A stretch of 64,000 nt of DNA from Ascidiimonas sp046199005 (GCA_046199005.1 CP176050.1:1736001-1800000); one strand, 5' to 3'. Numbered from the stretch's first letter, positions 8,857 through 17,565 are shown. Program-made: numbers and translations. The notes: generated by a model from the letters alone, not told the origin.

Positions 8857-9306
8857 CTATCTCAGATCTTCCATTTTTTTAATGTTGGAAAGACCATTTT
8901 GAATCATTAATTTTTGCGATGTTATGATCGCCTTGGTACTTGGCGGTAATGTTGCTTCTTCCAGTACATCTTCATAATCGTCAATTGCTGCTTTTTCGCC
9001 GCGAATGGCTTCTTCTAACATCGATTCTTCACTGTCTAAAGACAAAAAAGCTTTTATATCCATCCAGGTTCGGTGTGCTGTACCCATTGCACTTCCTCCT
9101 TTGTCTACTTCACCGCCAATAGCTCTAATTTCTTTTTTAAGTTCATGCCCAAAGTTATACCGCTGATCTGCTTTTTCCTCAAAATAAGCTTTCAGTCCTG
9201 CGTGTTCTACATTTTCTGCTGCCTTTTTAAAACCTTTTTCGGCATCATACGTTTTCTCAAGCAGATCATTTAATTTTTCAGATAATTTTTCTGTAATTGT
9301 TTCCAT
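8857..9306 (-). CDS. DUF2383 (PA2169-like) four-helix-bundle protein
   Basis: A 149-residue, almost entirely helical protein in the ferritin-like DUF2383/PA2169 family. Four amphipathic helices are visible, including the early EKTYDAEKGFKKAAENV helix. The conserved central region HRTWMDIKAFLSLDSEESML leads into the acidic EEAIRGEKAAIDDYEDVLEE helix. Metal binding is suggested for the family by ferritin likeness but is not demonstrated. It lies with the small membrane gene at 9354 on the same strand. These proteins are frequent in stress-induced clusters beside YtxH, hemerythrin and DUF1328 genes, as here. Confidence 0.85.
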   Translation of the reverse strand: METITEKLSEKLNDLLEKTYDAEKGFKKAAENVEHAGLKAYFEEKADQRYNFGHELKKEIRAIGGEVDKGGSAMGTAHRTWMDIKAFLSLDSEESMLEEAIRGEKAAIDDYEDVLEEATLPPSTKAIITSQKLMIQNGLSNIKKMEDLR

Positions 9307-9353
9307 AAGTGAATTTTAAATTAATTTATAATAAAAAGGATAAGATAAGGGGA

Positions 9354-9539
9354 CTACCAGCGATCGTTTCTCGGATCGTAATACGGTATTTCATAATCAT
9401 TCTTCCTATGAGATACGCCTTTCTTTCTCTGGTACTTCAGATGTTTTAACTTGTTTGATCGTAAAGTACCAATAATTGTGATGGTTGCAACTGCGCCTGC
9501 AAAGCCGGCAGCAATTCCCAGAATAAAATCAGTATACAT
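9354..9539 (-). CDS. small membrane protein, function unknown (61 aa)
   Basis: A 61-residue protein with one N-terminal membrane span (about residues 4-26, FILGIAAGFAGAVATITIIG) followed by a very basic, then Tyr/Asp-rich tail ending in NDRW. The N-terminal Gly/Ala-rich span resembles that of YtxH-type proteins, but no family is recognised. It lies 47 bp upstream of the DUF2383 gene on the same strand, so the two are probably co-transcribed. Role unknown; likely an envelope stress accessory protein by context (inference). Confidence 0.6.
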   Translation of the reverse strand: MYTDFILGIAAGFAGAVATITIIGTLRSNKLKHLKYQRKKGVSHRKNDYEIPYYDPRNDRW

Positions 9540-9784
9540 CTTTTTCCTTTTTTATAAAACTAATACTAACTTGGGGCCAAACAGTGCTCCATCAAAGTAA
9601 GAGTTATCTCATTTATGGATTGCATTACTTCCTATCGCGATACCGTTAAAATCGACTTTAAATACACACCTTCCCATCAGTAGGAATCTCTATTTTTAGT
9701 TACTTGAAAAAAACAGAACGGGAGAATTTTGATTACATATAGCTATTAGTCAAATCTCGTATTAACAAATCATACTAAACTGTC

Positions 9785-9997
9785 ATGATCAAAGAAGGAA
9801 CTAAAGTAAAATGGAATTGGGGTAATGGTGAAGGGACTGGAACGGTCCAGAAAACTTATACAGAAGAGGTTACCAAAACAATAAATGGCACAGAAGTCAC
9901 CAGAAAAGGAGAAAGTGGTGATAAAGCACTGTATATTCAACAGGAAGACGGCGATTATGTGTTAAAAAGTGAAAGTGAAGTAGAAAGGGTTGAATAA
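9785..9997 (+). CDS. DUF2945 / hypervirulence-associated TUDOR-domain protein
   Basis: A 70-residue protein starting MIKEGTKVKWNWGNGEGTGT, the signature of the DUF2945 family (small SH3/Tudor-like beta barrel). It ends in the typical strand pair ALYIQQEDGDYVLKSESEVE. Bacterial members are stand-alone, cytosolic and of unknown function; the domain name comes from fungal homologues. It is monocistronic, with a 245-bp leader and a hairpin terminator directly after the stop. Fits the surrounding group of small stress-type genes. Confidence 0.85.
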   Translation: MIKEGTKVKWNWGNGEGTGTVQKTYTEEVTKTINGTEVTRKGESGDKALYIQQEDGDYVLKSESEVERVE

Positions 9998-9999
9998 AA

Positions 10000-10025
10000 A
10001 ATGCCATTGATACAGCAATGGCATT
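10000..10025. terminator. hairpin terminator
   Basis: A perfect 10-bp inverted repeat, AATGCCATTG (10000-10009) and CAATGGCATT (10016-10025), has a 6-nt loop. It sits three bases after the DUF2945 stop and 26 bp before the convergent mscS-like stop. Confidence 0.75.
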
Positions 10026-10050
10026 CATAGTAAGGATATATACCCAAAAT

Positions 10051-10929
10051 TTAATTGGGATTTGAGATCTTAACACTTTCTGGAAAATCCAAGGTTCGTA
10101 TCGGGAATGGGATGTTGATGTTATTTTTATCAAACGCTTCTTTAATGAGAATAATGGCTCTGCTACGTGCTTTCAATACCTCAAGGCCAGAAGTAGAGTT
10201 AATCCAAAACCGAAGCTGGAAATTTATAGAACTATCACCGAATTCCTGAAATAAAAAGATCACATCCTTTTTAGCCTCTACAGCCTCAAAATTATCCGTG
10301 ATGGTTTCTACTGCCAGATCTCGCACAAATCGGAGGTCTGAATTATAAGCAACACCACATTCCAGCATTACCCTTGACTGTGCTGTTGTAGAAAAGTTTT
10401 TAATCGGGTTTTCTACTACCATTTTGTTGGGTATGTAAACCATGTTGTTATCTGCTTGTTTTACTGTAAGTGCCCGCAATCCGATATCGGTTACTTCGCC
10501 TTCATAACCGTTCGTCTCTATCCAATCGCCAAACTTTATGTGTTTTATATAAGAGAGAATAATCCCGCTATACGTGTTGGCTAATGCACCTTGTAGTGCG
10601 AGACCTACGGCCAGACCAGCAACTCCGGCACCTGCGAGAATTGTATTAAGTGCTTTATTGAGATTGAGTACTCCCAGGATCAAAAATAATCCCAGTAATA
10701 TGACAGTTACTGATATTAATTTTGAAATCAGGTTTTTCATAGAGCGCTGTAAAGAACTTTTTTGAAGTATTTTCATTGCGAGCCTGCTAATATACTTAGA
10801 GGCAATGATCGAAATGATAAACACAATTACAGCAATCGCAATATTGGGCAGATTAATTATTATTGCATCTACCCAGGAATTCAGTTTGTCAAGCATTTTA
10901 TTCCATGCTTCTATTAATTTTGCATTCAT
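10051..10929 (-). CDS. small-conductance mechanosensitive channel (MscS family)
   Basis: A 292-residue inner-membrane channel protein of typical MscS size. Three membrane segments are seen at about residues 27-48, 68-87 and 93-122. The third is the pore helix, with the Gly/Ala pattern AGAGVAGLAVGLALQGALAN. The beta domain follows (FGDWIETNGYEGEVTDIGLRA), then a C-terminal alpha/beta domain. MscS channels open under membrane tension and release osmolytes during hypo-osmotic shock. The gene is followed upstream on the same strand by topoisomerase IB, 21 bp away, and the two may be co-transcribed. The location matches a stress-response neighbourhood. Confidence 0.9.
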   Translation of the reverse strand: MNAKLIEAWNKMLDKLNSWVDAIIINLPNIAIAVIVFIISIIASKYISRLAMKILQKSSLQRSMKNLISKLISVTVILLGLFLILGVLNLNKALNTILAGAGVAGLAVGLALQGALANTYSGIILSYIKHIKFGDWIETNGYEGEVTDIGLRALTVKQADNNMVYIPNKMVVENPIKNFSTTAQSRVMLECGVAYNSDLRFVRDLAVETITDNFEAVEAKKDVIFLFQEFGDSSINFQLRFWINSTSGLEVLKARSRAIILIKEAFDKNNINIPFPIRTLDFPESVKISNPN

Positions 10930-10950
10930 GAGATACTATATGTTAAGTAA

Positions 10951-12066
10951 TTAATTATTGGATTTATCAAGATCGAATGTCTTCAGGCTTTTTGGATGGT
11001 AATTTTTAATAAGATCTAATACCGCTTTTTCAGAAGCAGTAAAGTATTTATCCTTGTCGCTATGCGCATTTGCCGCTTCAAAACTCTGGGTCAATTCGCC
11101 TGTTTCGTAATACTTCACCAAAAGCGGATGTACATAATATTTTCTGCAAACGTTGCGGGTATTACCTAATTCTTTTGCAGCTGCATCAAATCCTTTCAGA
11201 ATATTTTTATGCTGTTTTTTCTCGTCTTTTTCCGGACCTATATCCATAAGCGTATCAAAAAAAATCAAGGTAGCCGCCCAGGTTCGAAAATCTTTTGCTG
11301 TAAAAATAGTTCCACTTATCTCATGCAGATATTCATTTACTTCACTACTATCTACACTATTTTTTTGACCATCATTATCATAATACTGAAAAAGCTCCCA
11401 ACCCGGAAGCTCTTCACATTTGCAAACAAGCTGTATTAATCTTTTGTTTCGCAAGGTTACTTTATGCTCTTTTCCTTTTTTTCCTTTAAACTCAAATACG
11501 AGTTTGTCTTTATATACGTTCAAATGTTTTCTTCGTAAGGTAGACAAACCATAGGTCTTGTTTCTTTTTGCATATTGCTCGCCTCCAATTCGAATATGAG
11601 TTTCTTCCATAAGTCTTATGATAAGTGCGAGTACTTTTCTTTTGGGCCATCCTTCCAGTTTCAGATCTTGATCAACCTGTTTTCTTATTGACGGAAGCTT
11701 TTCTCCAAAAACACCCATTTTATAAAATTTAGTCTGGTTTCTAACTTTATTCCAGAACGGGTGGTAACGATATTGCTTACGGTTTTTAAGGTCTTTTCCG
11801 GTTGCCTGCAAATGTCCGTTGCTTACGGAGGCTATTTTAACATCTTTCCATGCCGGCGGGATCACCAAATTTTCAATACGCTCAAGGTCTTTCTTATTGG
11901 TATAAGGTTTTCCATTATAAACGTAGGTGAAATCTTTGTCTTCTTTTAACCTTAGAATTGACAGATGATCATCATTCACATAAACCAGATCAAGTTTTTC
12001 GATCACGACCTCCGGAGTTTTCAGTAATTTTTCAAGGAACTCCTCAGAAAGTGAATTTTTTGCCAT
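10951..12066 (-). CDS. DNA topoisomerase IB
   Basis: A 371-residue type IB topoisomerase of the poxvirus/bacterial class, which relaxes supercoils through a 3'-phosphotyrosine link. The N-terminal domain carries IPPAWKDVKIASVSNGHLQA. The catalytic domain shows HIRIGGEQYAKRNKTYGLST with the first Arg, the FRTW motif with the second Arg, and the C-terminal LGNTRNVCRKYYVHP containing the nucleophilic Tyr (one of the two adjacent Tyr). Asn in LGNT in place of viral His is normal for bacterial members. Length is normal. Start is ATG at 12064-12066. Its role in bacteria is usually non-essential; here it sits among stress genes. Confidence 0.92.
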   Translation of the reverse strand: MAKNSLSEEFLEKLLKTPEVVIEKLDLVYVNDDHLSILRLKEDKDFTYVYNGKPYTNKKDLERIENLVIPPAWKDVKIASVSNGHLQATGKDLKNRKQYRYHPFWNKVRNQTKFYKMGVFGEKLPSIRKQVDQDLKLEGWPKRKVLALIIRLMEETHIRIGGEQYAKRNKTYGLSTLRRKHLNVYKDKLVFEFKGKKGKEHKVTLRNKRLIQLVCKCEELPGWELFQYYDNDGQKNSVDSSEVNEYLHEISGTIFTAKDFRTWAATLIFFDTLMDIGPEKDEKKQHKNILKGFDAAAKELGNTRNVCRKYYVHPLLVKYYETGELTQSFEAANAHSDKDKYFTASEKAVLDLIKNYHPKSLKTFDLDKSNN

Positions 12067-12106
12067 CGTAGCTCTCGTTTTACAATTGTATAAAATTACC
12101 GATTCT

Positions 12107-12541
12107 TTACCGATTTGATTTCATGTAAGACTGGTATTCTTCAGCTAACGTATTTTTCTGTGAATCACTCAACACCTTTCCTGCCATTTGAAAAACCTCA
12201 TGTTCTTCTTCTTTAAGATGATGTTCCACTCTTTCCTGTAGGTTTTTGGCAATTTTCAGCCAGCCGGAAGAATCGTACGAAGTTTTTTCCAGCTCTTCGA
12301 TAAATTCGTCTATTTCATGATGTTCTGCAATGCTGTGTCTTGCTTTTTCCTGGGTTTTATCACTATCGATTAAAGGTTTGTAGAAAAAACGTTCTTCTCC
12401 ATTGGCATGGAATTCCAGTTCTTTTTTTAGTTTTTTGAAGACTTCATCTCTTCTTTTTGTATCTCCGGAGGTTGCCACCAGTTCATCTAATAACTTTCGC
12501 TGGCGATCGTGGTCTTCACGAAGGGCTTCAAATATATTCAT
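12107..12541 (-). CDS. hemerythrin HHE-domain protein
   Basis: A 144-residue four-helix hemerythrin-like protein starting MNIFEALREDHDRQRKLLDEL. Metal-ligand candidates are His in EDHD, His and Glu in ELEFHANGEERFFY, His in the AEHHEIDEF region, and His in VEHHLKEEEHEVF. The family binds a diiron centre and O2 or handles iron and nitrosative stress. The frame is open 13 codons further upstream, but that segment overlaps the terminator hairpin of the previous gene, so the ATG at 12541 is chosen. It ends 40 bp before the topoisomerase start and may lead that operon. Confidence 0.87.
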   Translation of the reverse strand: MNIFEALREDHDRQRKLLDELVATSGDTKRRDEVFKKLKKELEFHANGEERFFYKPLIDSDKTQEKARHSIAEHHEIDEFIEELEKTSYDSSGWLKIAKNLQERVEHHLKEEEHEVFQMAGKVLSDSQKNTLAEEYQSYMKSNR

Positions 12542-12557
12542 AAGTGTTGTAGTTAAA

Positions 12558-12590
12558 AAAAGGTTCTTCGCTGTGCGCAAAGAACCTTTT
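12558..12590 (-). terminator. hairpin terminator of the lipoprotein gene
   Basis: An inverted repeat AAAAGGTTCTT (12558-12568) and AAGAACCTTTT (12580-12590), with extra CGC/GCG pairing in the loop, lies between the lipoprotein stop (12620) and the hemerythrin start (12541), both on the minus strand. T-tracts on the downstream side fit intrinsic termination. Confidence 0.75.
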
Positions 12591-12619
12591 AAAATTTAAG
12601 TGTTAATTAATGTAGTTCA

Positions 12620-13195
12620 TTAGTCCTTGTATATAACAGTATAGTCACCTAACTTGGCTTTTAAATCATCCATAGTAGCAAAATATTTATACTTGCTATT
12701 GAAAACACGATCTGGCCGCTCTCCAATGATAAAGTACTTTTCATTAAGGTCTGGAGCATTCAGGGTTACCTGGTCTGAAACTCTCAGTGTTTTATCTCCA
12801 AGGTCTGTTTCGTTCGCCTCTAACATGGCAATGATATACAAATTGTTTTGAGAAGCTCCTATCTCTTTAATATCCAAGGCATGTTCTTTACCTGTAACTT
12901 CTGCTTCAATCATAAGTGTACGCTCTTCTTTCTCTCCGGATTCTGGCATATCAACATCAATGTAAGGTACTTCTACCTCTTCTTCCTCCATAACGATCAC
13001 TACCTTGGGAATCTCAACAGTCTTTGTCGTGGTACCAACATTTACATCTGCCCAGTCAACTTCATAAGACGGTAATTTACCTGCTTCGGTATCTACTTCC
13101 ACATCTATTTCGGGAAGTTCCCCTTCTTTCTTTTGTTCTACATTACATGCAATTACTAAGCACGCTGCGATTGCTGCTGTAAAAATCTTTTTCAT
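12620..13195 (-). CDS. lipoprotein of unknown function (191 aa)
   Basis: A 191-residue protein with a lipoprotein signal (MKKIFTAAIAACLVIAC, Cys17). The mature part starts with an acidic linker (ELPEIDVEVDTEAGKLPSYEVDW), followed by a Val/Glu-rich strand segment (VVIVMEEEEVEVPYIDVDMP) and a compact alpha/beta C-terminal region ending DYTVIYKD. No family is recognised. It carries its own terminator and a 257-bp upstream spacer shared with the divergent DUF2254 gene. Probably attached to the periplasmic side of a membrane; its place among stress genes is the only functional hint. Confidence 0.7.
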   Translation of the reverse strand: MKKIFTAAIAACLVIACNVEQKKEGELPEIDVEVDTEAGKLPSYEVDWADVNVGTTTKTVEIPKVVIVMEEEEVEVPYIDVDMPESGEKEERTLMIEAEVTGKEHALDIKEIGASQNNLYIIAMLEANETDLGDKTLRVSDQVTLNAPDLNEKYFIIGERPDRVFNSKYKYFATMDDLKAKLGDYTVIYKD

Positions 13196-13452
13196 ATAGT
13201 ATAATTTAATTGGTTTCTATGGGTACAAAAATAAAGGCTTCGTCAGGTCTAATAGTGCTCTATTAAAGTAATCATTAACGAGTACGCTAAACGAAAATTA
13301 AGATAAGAGGAGGATTGCAGCATAAAACGTTATTGAATTAAAAAAAAAAGCTATTTTGCTACTACTGTCTTTACTTCACAGTTTTATAAGCACTAATTTT
13401 ACAGTATCATGGAGGGTTTATCTTCTATCAACTTTCGGGTAAGAATAAAATC

Positions 13453-14754
13453 GTGAAAACATTCGTTAAATTATTAAAAACCCTATATAATCGTATAACG
13501 AGAAGTATTGCATTCTACCCGGTCCTTCTCAGTTTCTTCTTTTTAGTATTTGCATTACTTGCGTTGTCTTTTGAACGCACTGCATTCGTAGTAGAATTAA
13601 AGAAAAATATTCCGCATCTTATCATTCAGGACAAGGATACCGCACATACGTTGTTATCGGTTCTTATAGGGGGTATGTTATCATTAACCGTGTTTAGTTT
13701 TACCATGGTAATGGTGGTCTTAAATCAGGCTTCTACTAATTTTTCTCCCAGACTGCTGCCGGGGCTTATTTCAGATAAAAAACATCAGATCATTCTTGGG
13801 GTATACATCGGTACACTGATTTATACATTAATACTTCTTACCGTTTTAGGAGCGTATACGTCTGAAGTGGGGGAATTGGGGATTTCTATAATACTCGCTG
13901 CCATCTCAGGTATTATATGTATTGGTTTATTCGTTTATTTTATACATAGTATTTCCGGGGCAATTCAGATTCATAATATTATAGACCGTATTTTCAGGGA
14001 AGCCAATACCAAGATAGATCTGCTAACCTCCAAATACAGCGATGCGAATGTCGATAAACCAGATCTGGATTACGAAGGTTTTGAAGTTAAAGTACCTACT
14101 ACCGGCTATTTTAAAAGCTTTGATCCTGAATTACTCACGGTAGAGCTAAGGGAAAAACTGGAACTTATTGAAGTGATACCACATGAAGAATGTCATTTGT
14201 GGGAAGGAGCAATACTTGCAAAAACAAAGGTAAGTTTGAGTAAGGAAGATGAAAAATCGTTGTTACTGTGCTTTCATATTACTAAGGATCGCCAAAATAG
14301 TGAAGGTTATCTTGAAGAACTCATTAAACTCATGGAGGTTGCCGTAAAGGCATTGTCTCCTGGAATCAACGATCCCGGAACTGCTCGAAACGTGATCGGT
14401 AAATTAGGGCAATTGTGTGCCAGAGTACTTTCACTTGATGCGATCATGATTCAACAATTGGCGCAAAAAGAAAGTATTATCGTAAATCATAGAATCAGTG
14501 CCAGTGATTTGCTGAGCATCATTTTTCAGCCTATCAGAAATTATGGAAAAGCAGACTTAGCTGTGATCAATATGCTCATCGATTGTTATAGATTCTTTTT
14601 AAATCACGACGGAATAAGTGCTTTAGACAAAAATTATATTATGCTGGAAGTGAACGCATTAAGAGAGGATATAAACGAGTATATTTCGAATGCACGAGAC
14701 CAATCTTTTTTAAGCAATAAAATAAATGAACTGGAAAGTATAAAGAACTACTGA
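13453..14754 (+). CDS. DUF2254 integral membrane protein
   Basis: A 433-residue protein of the DUF2254 family. Four membrane segments are visible in the first 175 residues: YPVLLSFFFLVFALLALSF, the LLSVLIGGMLSLTVFSFTMVMV pair, the HQIILGVYIGTLIYTLILLTVL segment and IILAAISGIICIGLFVYFI. The family signature LNQASTNFSPRLLPGLISDK follows the second one. The rest is a long cytosolic helical domain with VKALSPGINDPGTA, another family landmark. Function is unknown. It starts a plus-strand run with the DUF2652 gene 28 bp downstream and the AraC paralog behind it. Confidence 0.88.
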   Translation: MKTFVKLLKTLYNRITRSIAFYPVLLSFFFLVFALLALSFERTAFVVELKKNIPHLIIQDKDTAHTLLSVLIGGMLSLTVFSFTMVMVVLNQASTNFSPRLLPGLISDKKHQIILGVYIGTLIYTLILLTVLGAYTSEVGELGISIILAAISGIICIGLFVYFIHSISGAIQIHNIIDRIFREANTKIDLLTSKYSDANVDKPDLDYEGFEVKVPTTGYFKSFDPELLTVELREKLELIEVIPHEECHLWEGAILAKTKVSLSKEDEKSLLLCFHITKDRQNSEGYLEELIKLMEVAVKALSPGINDPGTARNVIGKLGQLCARVLSLDAIMIQQLAQKESIIVNHRISASDLLSIIFQPIRNYGKADLAVINMLIDCYRFFLNHDGISALDKNYIMLEVNALREDINEYISNARDQSFLSNKINELESIKNY

Positions 14755-14782
14755 TAGCTTTACTAACTTGTAAAAAATTGAA

Positions 14783-15385
14783 ATGAAAACATCTCCTACC
14801 TTATTATGCATACCAGATATTAGCGGTTTTACCAGATTCATGAGTGAGGTAGACTTTGATCTGGGCGCAAAAGTTATACCGGCGCTTTTAAATGATATTA
14901 TTTATGCAAACCAGATAGACTTAAAAGTTTCAGAGATCGAAGGTGATGCCGTACTATTTTTCAGGTCGGGAGCGCTTCCGGAATTTGAAACGCTTATGCG
15001 GCAGTGTGAAGACTTCTATATTCAATTCTATACAAAGCTCCGCGAATTGCGGGAGACTTATAAGAATAAGAAAGGTGCATATCTTATTCCTGAAATATTA
15101 GGTTTAAAGATAATTCTTCATTACAGCGAAGAGATAGGACTAGTACAAATCGATAAGAGGTTTAAGTTAATGGGGGAAGCTGTTATCACTGCACACAGAA
15201 TGCTTAAGAATAATATTGATATGGAGGAATATATTCTTATATCGAAAGATCTGGCCGAGCAGTATAGTCTTTTTTCGAACGAAGAAGAACTGGAAAATCT
15301 AGGATTGATAAAAGGGAAGATGGAAGCAGCGCATTTAGGAAAGCTGGAGTACCTTTATAAAGACTTAAGGCCTTTATTGATTTAA
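14783..15385 (+). CDS. DUF2652 protein (class III cyclase-like fold)
   Basis: A 200-residue protein beginning MKTSPTLLCIPDISGFTRFM, the start of DUF2652 proteins, which resemble class III nucleotide cyclase domains. The strand DISGFTRFMSE corresponds to the first metal-binding Asp region of cyclases, and SEIEGDAVLFF to the second strand with its conserved Asp. Whether it makes a cyclic nucleotide is not known; many members are thought to be inactive. It lies between DUF2254 and an AraC regulator, 28 bp from the former and 39 bp from the latter, suggesting one transcript of three genes. Cytosolic. Confidence 0.85.
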   Translation: MKTSPTLLCIPDISGFTRFMSEVDFDLGAKVIPALLNDIIYANQIDLKVSEIEGDAVLFFRSGALPEFETLMRQCEDFYIQFYTKLRELRETYKNKKGAYLIPEILGLKIILHYSEEIGLVQIDKRFKLMGEAVITAHRMLKNNIDMEEYILISKDLAEQYSLFSNEEELENLGLIKGKMEAAHLGKLEYLYKDLRPLLI

Positions 15386-15424
15386 CAAGTAAAATGTATG
15401 GAATACTATATTTAAAAGTTGTCT

Positions 15425-16456
15425 ATGAAAAAAATTATAATTACCGCGGAAAGTACCGAGGAAACTGTACAACAGTTGCAACAACAGTTGGGTGGCGAAA
15501 TTTCCGAAAAATGGGGAGAATATGTATTGTCTATTCAAAATGATATCGCGCACGGTTCTATACGTTTTATAACGTTTGATTGGGGCGTAAGTTTATTAGA
15601 ATACGATATTACCTTTTTTGAAGAGATCATCCTGATAATGGATGCATCAAAATACAACCCCATTCACTTCGCCTACTGTCTGGAGGGTTATTGTGGGCAT
15701 CGATTTGATTATCAGGATGAAAGCGATATAAAAATTTTAGAACAATATCAGTCTGTGATCATAACAAGCAAACGCGGGGGGTATAACTACGGATATTTTC
15801 CTAGCGATAAAAAACTGGAAATAAATGTAATTCAGATCTCAAGAACTGAATTTCTCGGGAAGAGGCATAATAACCTCTCCGCTCTCAATCAAAAACTTTA
15901 TCAGGTATTTCACGATAGAGATCACGAGAACACCTATGCATTTTACGGAGCCTATGACCTGAAAATGGCTGATGAAATAGGGGCGTTGCGGGAAGTAAAG
16001 GAAAAAGGTATGATTCGTATTTTGCACATTCAGGGACTGGTGTACCAGATTTTGTCTTCGCACATTAAGATGCACGATAAGCTTCAAACCGAAGAAATTT
16101 TAGAAACAACCTTGTTAAAAAGAGAACTACGCACAGTTCGCAATCTGGCCAAAAAGATAAGCCTTGAAGTCGCAAAGCCTTATTCATTAGACCAATTATC
16201 ATTAGATTCAGGATTATCACAAGCGAAACTTCAGGAAGGTTTTAAACTTCTCTATGGAAAAACGGTGACCGAATATGTACGGCATGCGCGATTAGAAGTA
16301 GCCCGTGATTATATGGTAACTACCGATATGAATATATCTCAAATAGTTTACAGCGTAGGACTTAGTAGCCGAAGTTACTTTTCTAAAATTTTCAAAGAGA
16401 AATATCATATAAGTCCGAGTGACTTTAAGAATAAACGTATCATTCAACAACCATAA
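15425..16456 (+). CDS. AraC-family transcriptional regulator (paralog 4 of 4)
   Basis: A 343-residue regulator starting at the ATG at 15425; a TTG two codons upstream is an alternative. N-terminal segment IRFITFDWGVSLLEYDITFF matches the regulator at 5734, and FAYCLEGYCGHRFDY matches the one at 7741, linking all of these as one paralog group. The C-terminal AraC HTH (about residues 240-340) shows LSLDSGLSQAKLQEGFKLLY and IVYSVGLSSRSYFSKIF, then SPSDFK. Likely last gene of the DUF2254-DUF2652 transcript; a hairpin terminator begins two bases after the stop. No membrane segment. Confidence 0.88.
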   Translation: MKKIIITAESTEETVQQLQQQLGGEISEKWGEYVLSIQNDIAHGSIRFITFDWGVSLLEYDITFFEEIILIMDASKYNPIHFAYCLEGYCGHRFDYQDESDIKILEQYQSVIITSKRGGYNYGYFPSDKKLEINVIQISRTEFLGKRHNNLSALNQKLYQVFHDRDHENTYAFYGAYDLKMADEIGALREVKEKGMIRILHIQGLVYQILSSHIKMHDKLQTEEILETTLLKRELRTVRNLAKKISLEVAKPYSLDQLSLDSGLSQAKLQEGFKLLYGKTVTEYVRHARLEVARDYMVTTDMNISQIVYSVGLSSRSYFSKIFKEKYHISPSDFKNKRIIQQP

Positions 16457-16457
16457 A

Positions 16458-16485
16458 AAAACGCTACAATTTCATGTAGCGTTTT
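16458..16485. terminator. hairpin terminator
   Basis: A perfect 11-bp inverted repeat, AAAACGCTACA (16458-16468) and TGTAGCGTTTT (16475-16485), with a 6-nt loop, separates the AraC gene (stop 16456) from the convergent small genes ending at 16508. Confidence 0.8.
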
Positions 16486-16507
16486 CAAACTTTTTTAAAA
16501 GTATTTG

Positions 16508-16708
16508 TTATTTGAATAAGCGTCTTATCAAAAATAGAATTCCATATTTCTTGACGGCACTGAAGGCAGTCATCATCCAACTGTACGGACTCAAACTTTC
16601 CTGAAAATCATATTTTATTCCTATTAATTGTTCTTTAGCGATCTGGCGTTGAAGATCCAGTCTTTTCAGATCTCTTTCAATTTCCTCAAACGAATTGTAT
16701 TTTTTCAT
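16508..16708 (-). CDS. small protein, possibly DUF6327-like (66 aa)
   Basis: A 66-residue protein opening MKKYNSFEEIERDLKRLDLQ, an amphipathic helical start seen in small flavobacterial proteins (I believe DUF6327, from memory). It ends with a weakly hydrophobic C-terminal helix (MMTAFSAVKKYGILFLIRRLF) that may associate with the membrane. It is the last gene of a three-gene minus-strand run (YtxH, holin-like, this gene), with an 8-bp gap to the holin-like gene. Function unknown; co-transcription suggests a joint envelope role. Confidence 0.6.
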   Translation of the reverse strand: MKKYNSFEEIERDLKRLDLQRQIAKEQLIGIKYDFQESLSPYSWMMTAFSAVKKYGILFLIRRLFK

Positions 16709-16716
16709 TAGTCAGT

Positions 16717-17064
16717 CTAATTAAAAAAAGTTACCGATAGTTTTTGAATAACCTTCGTATCTATCGCTTTTCGCTTCCAGTAAACCAGCATGGAGACAAT
16801 TATCAAGAACACTCCAATAATAAGACAGCCTAAAGAAGCACTACCTAAATAGCGACCTAGGGCAATAGCACCTGCAGTGGCCATAAATATAAACCCCAAA
16901 AACAAGAGTCCGCCAATAATCGCAATTTTACAAAGTGCCGAAAACTGAATGGAAAGCTGTTGGAATATTTTTAGCTGGTAATATTCCTGAGTAGCCTTCA
17001 CATAATTTTCACCTACCTCAGTTGCTTTAGTAGCCGTTTCATTTACAGAATCGAATACAGTCAT
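16717..17064 (-). CDS. holin-X/YqjE-like phage holin-family membrane protein
   Basis: A 115-residue protein with a helical cytosolic N-terminus (MTVFDSVNETATKATEVGEN, then a Gln/Tyr-rich helix), two membrane spans (about residues 47-68 and 76-97) and a basic C-terminus. This is the arrangement of small proteins annotated as phage holin family/Holin-X or YqjE in stress clusters beside YtxH genes. It is not evidence of a prophage. Its ATG overlaps the stop of the YtxH gene by one base (TAATG), a strong sign of translational coupling. Confidence 0.7.
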   Translation of the reverse strand: MTVFDSVNETATKATEVGENYVKATQEYYQLKIFQQLSIQFSALCKIAIIGGLLFLGFIFMATAGAIALGRYLGSASLGCLIIGVFLIIVSMLVYWKRKAIDTKVIQKLSVTFFN

Positions 17065-17393
17065 TATTTTTTCTGTAATTTTCTATTTTTAGCTTTCAAC
17101 TGTGCCAGTTTGTTTTCTAAAGAAGTGATCACGTCTTCGGTTTTGTAACTTACGTCAGAAACTAAAGATTCTAATTGAGTGTCCAGCGTTTCTTTTCTGC
17201 TGCTCACAGAATTTAGCACACGTTCTTTAATATCTAATGCCGAATCGGTAATGTTATCTTTGGTTGCCGTTGCCTGATCTGCGATGCGTTGTCTTGTGAC
17301 AGATCCTCGTTCGGGTGCAAATAAAATACCCAAAGCTGCTCCAATAGCAGTTCCTGCTAATATTCCTAAAAATGTATTTGAATCTCTACTCAT
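17064..17393 (-). CDS. YtxH-domain (gas-vesicle-like) stress protein
   Basis: A 109-residue protein starting MSRDSNTFLGILAGTAIGAA: one Gly/Ala-rich N-terminal membrane anchor followed by the basic turn LFAPERGSVTRQRI, the YtxH signature. It then has a long coiled-coil-like helix rich in Thr, Asp and Lys. YtxH proteins are general-stress proteins of unknown mechanism. A longer frame reaches 17513, but that extension has no family similarity, so the ATG at 17393 is used. First gene of the three-gene operon with the holin-like and 66-residue proteins. Confidence 0.82.
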   Translation of the reverse strand: MSRDSNTFLGILAGTAIGAALGILFAPERGSVTRQRIADQATATKDNITDSALDIKERVLNSVSSRKETLDTQLESLVSDVSYKTEDVITSLENKLAQLKAKNRKLQKK

Positions 17394-17565
17394 AGTTTTA
17401 TTTTTTCTGTTTTTACAAAGATCAGGATAAACCAGAATTTCACTTGACTCATACCATGTAAAGATTGACGTAAAACATTTTAAATGCGTTCTTTTTTTTG
17501 TCAAATGCTTCAATTATAAGTACATTTCGGACCTACTTTTGTGTGAGACTTAATTTTAAAAAGCT

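Noticed and set aside
16717..17064. Prophage remnant because of the holin-like gene
   Set aside because: Holin-X/YqjE-like proteins occur with YtxH genes in stress clusters. No other phage gene is present.
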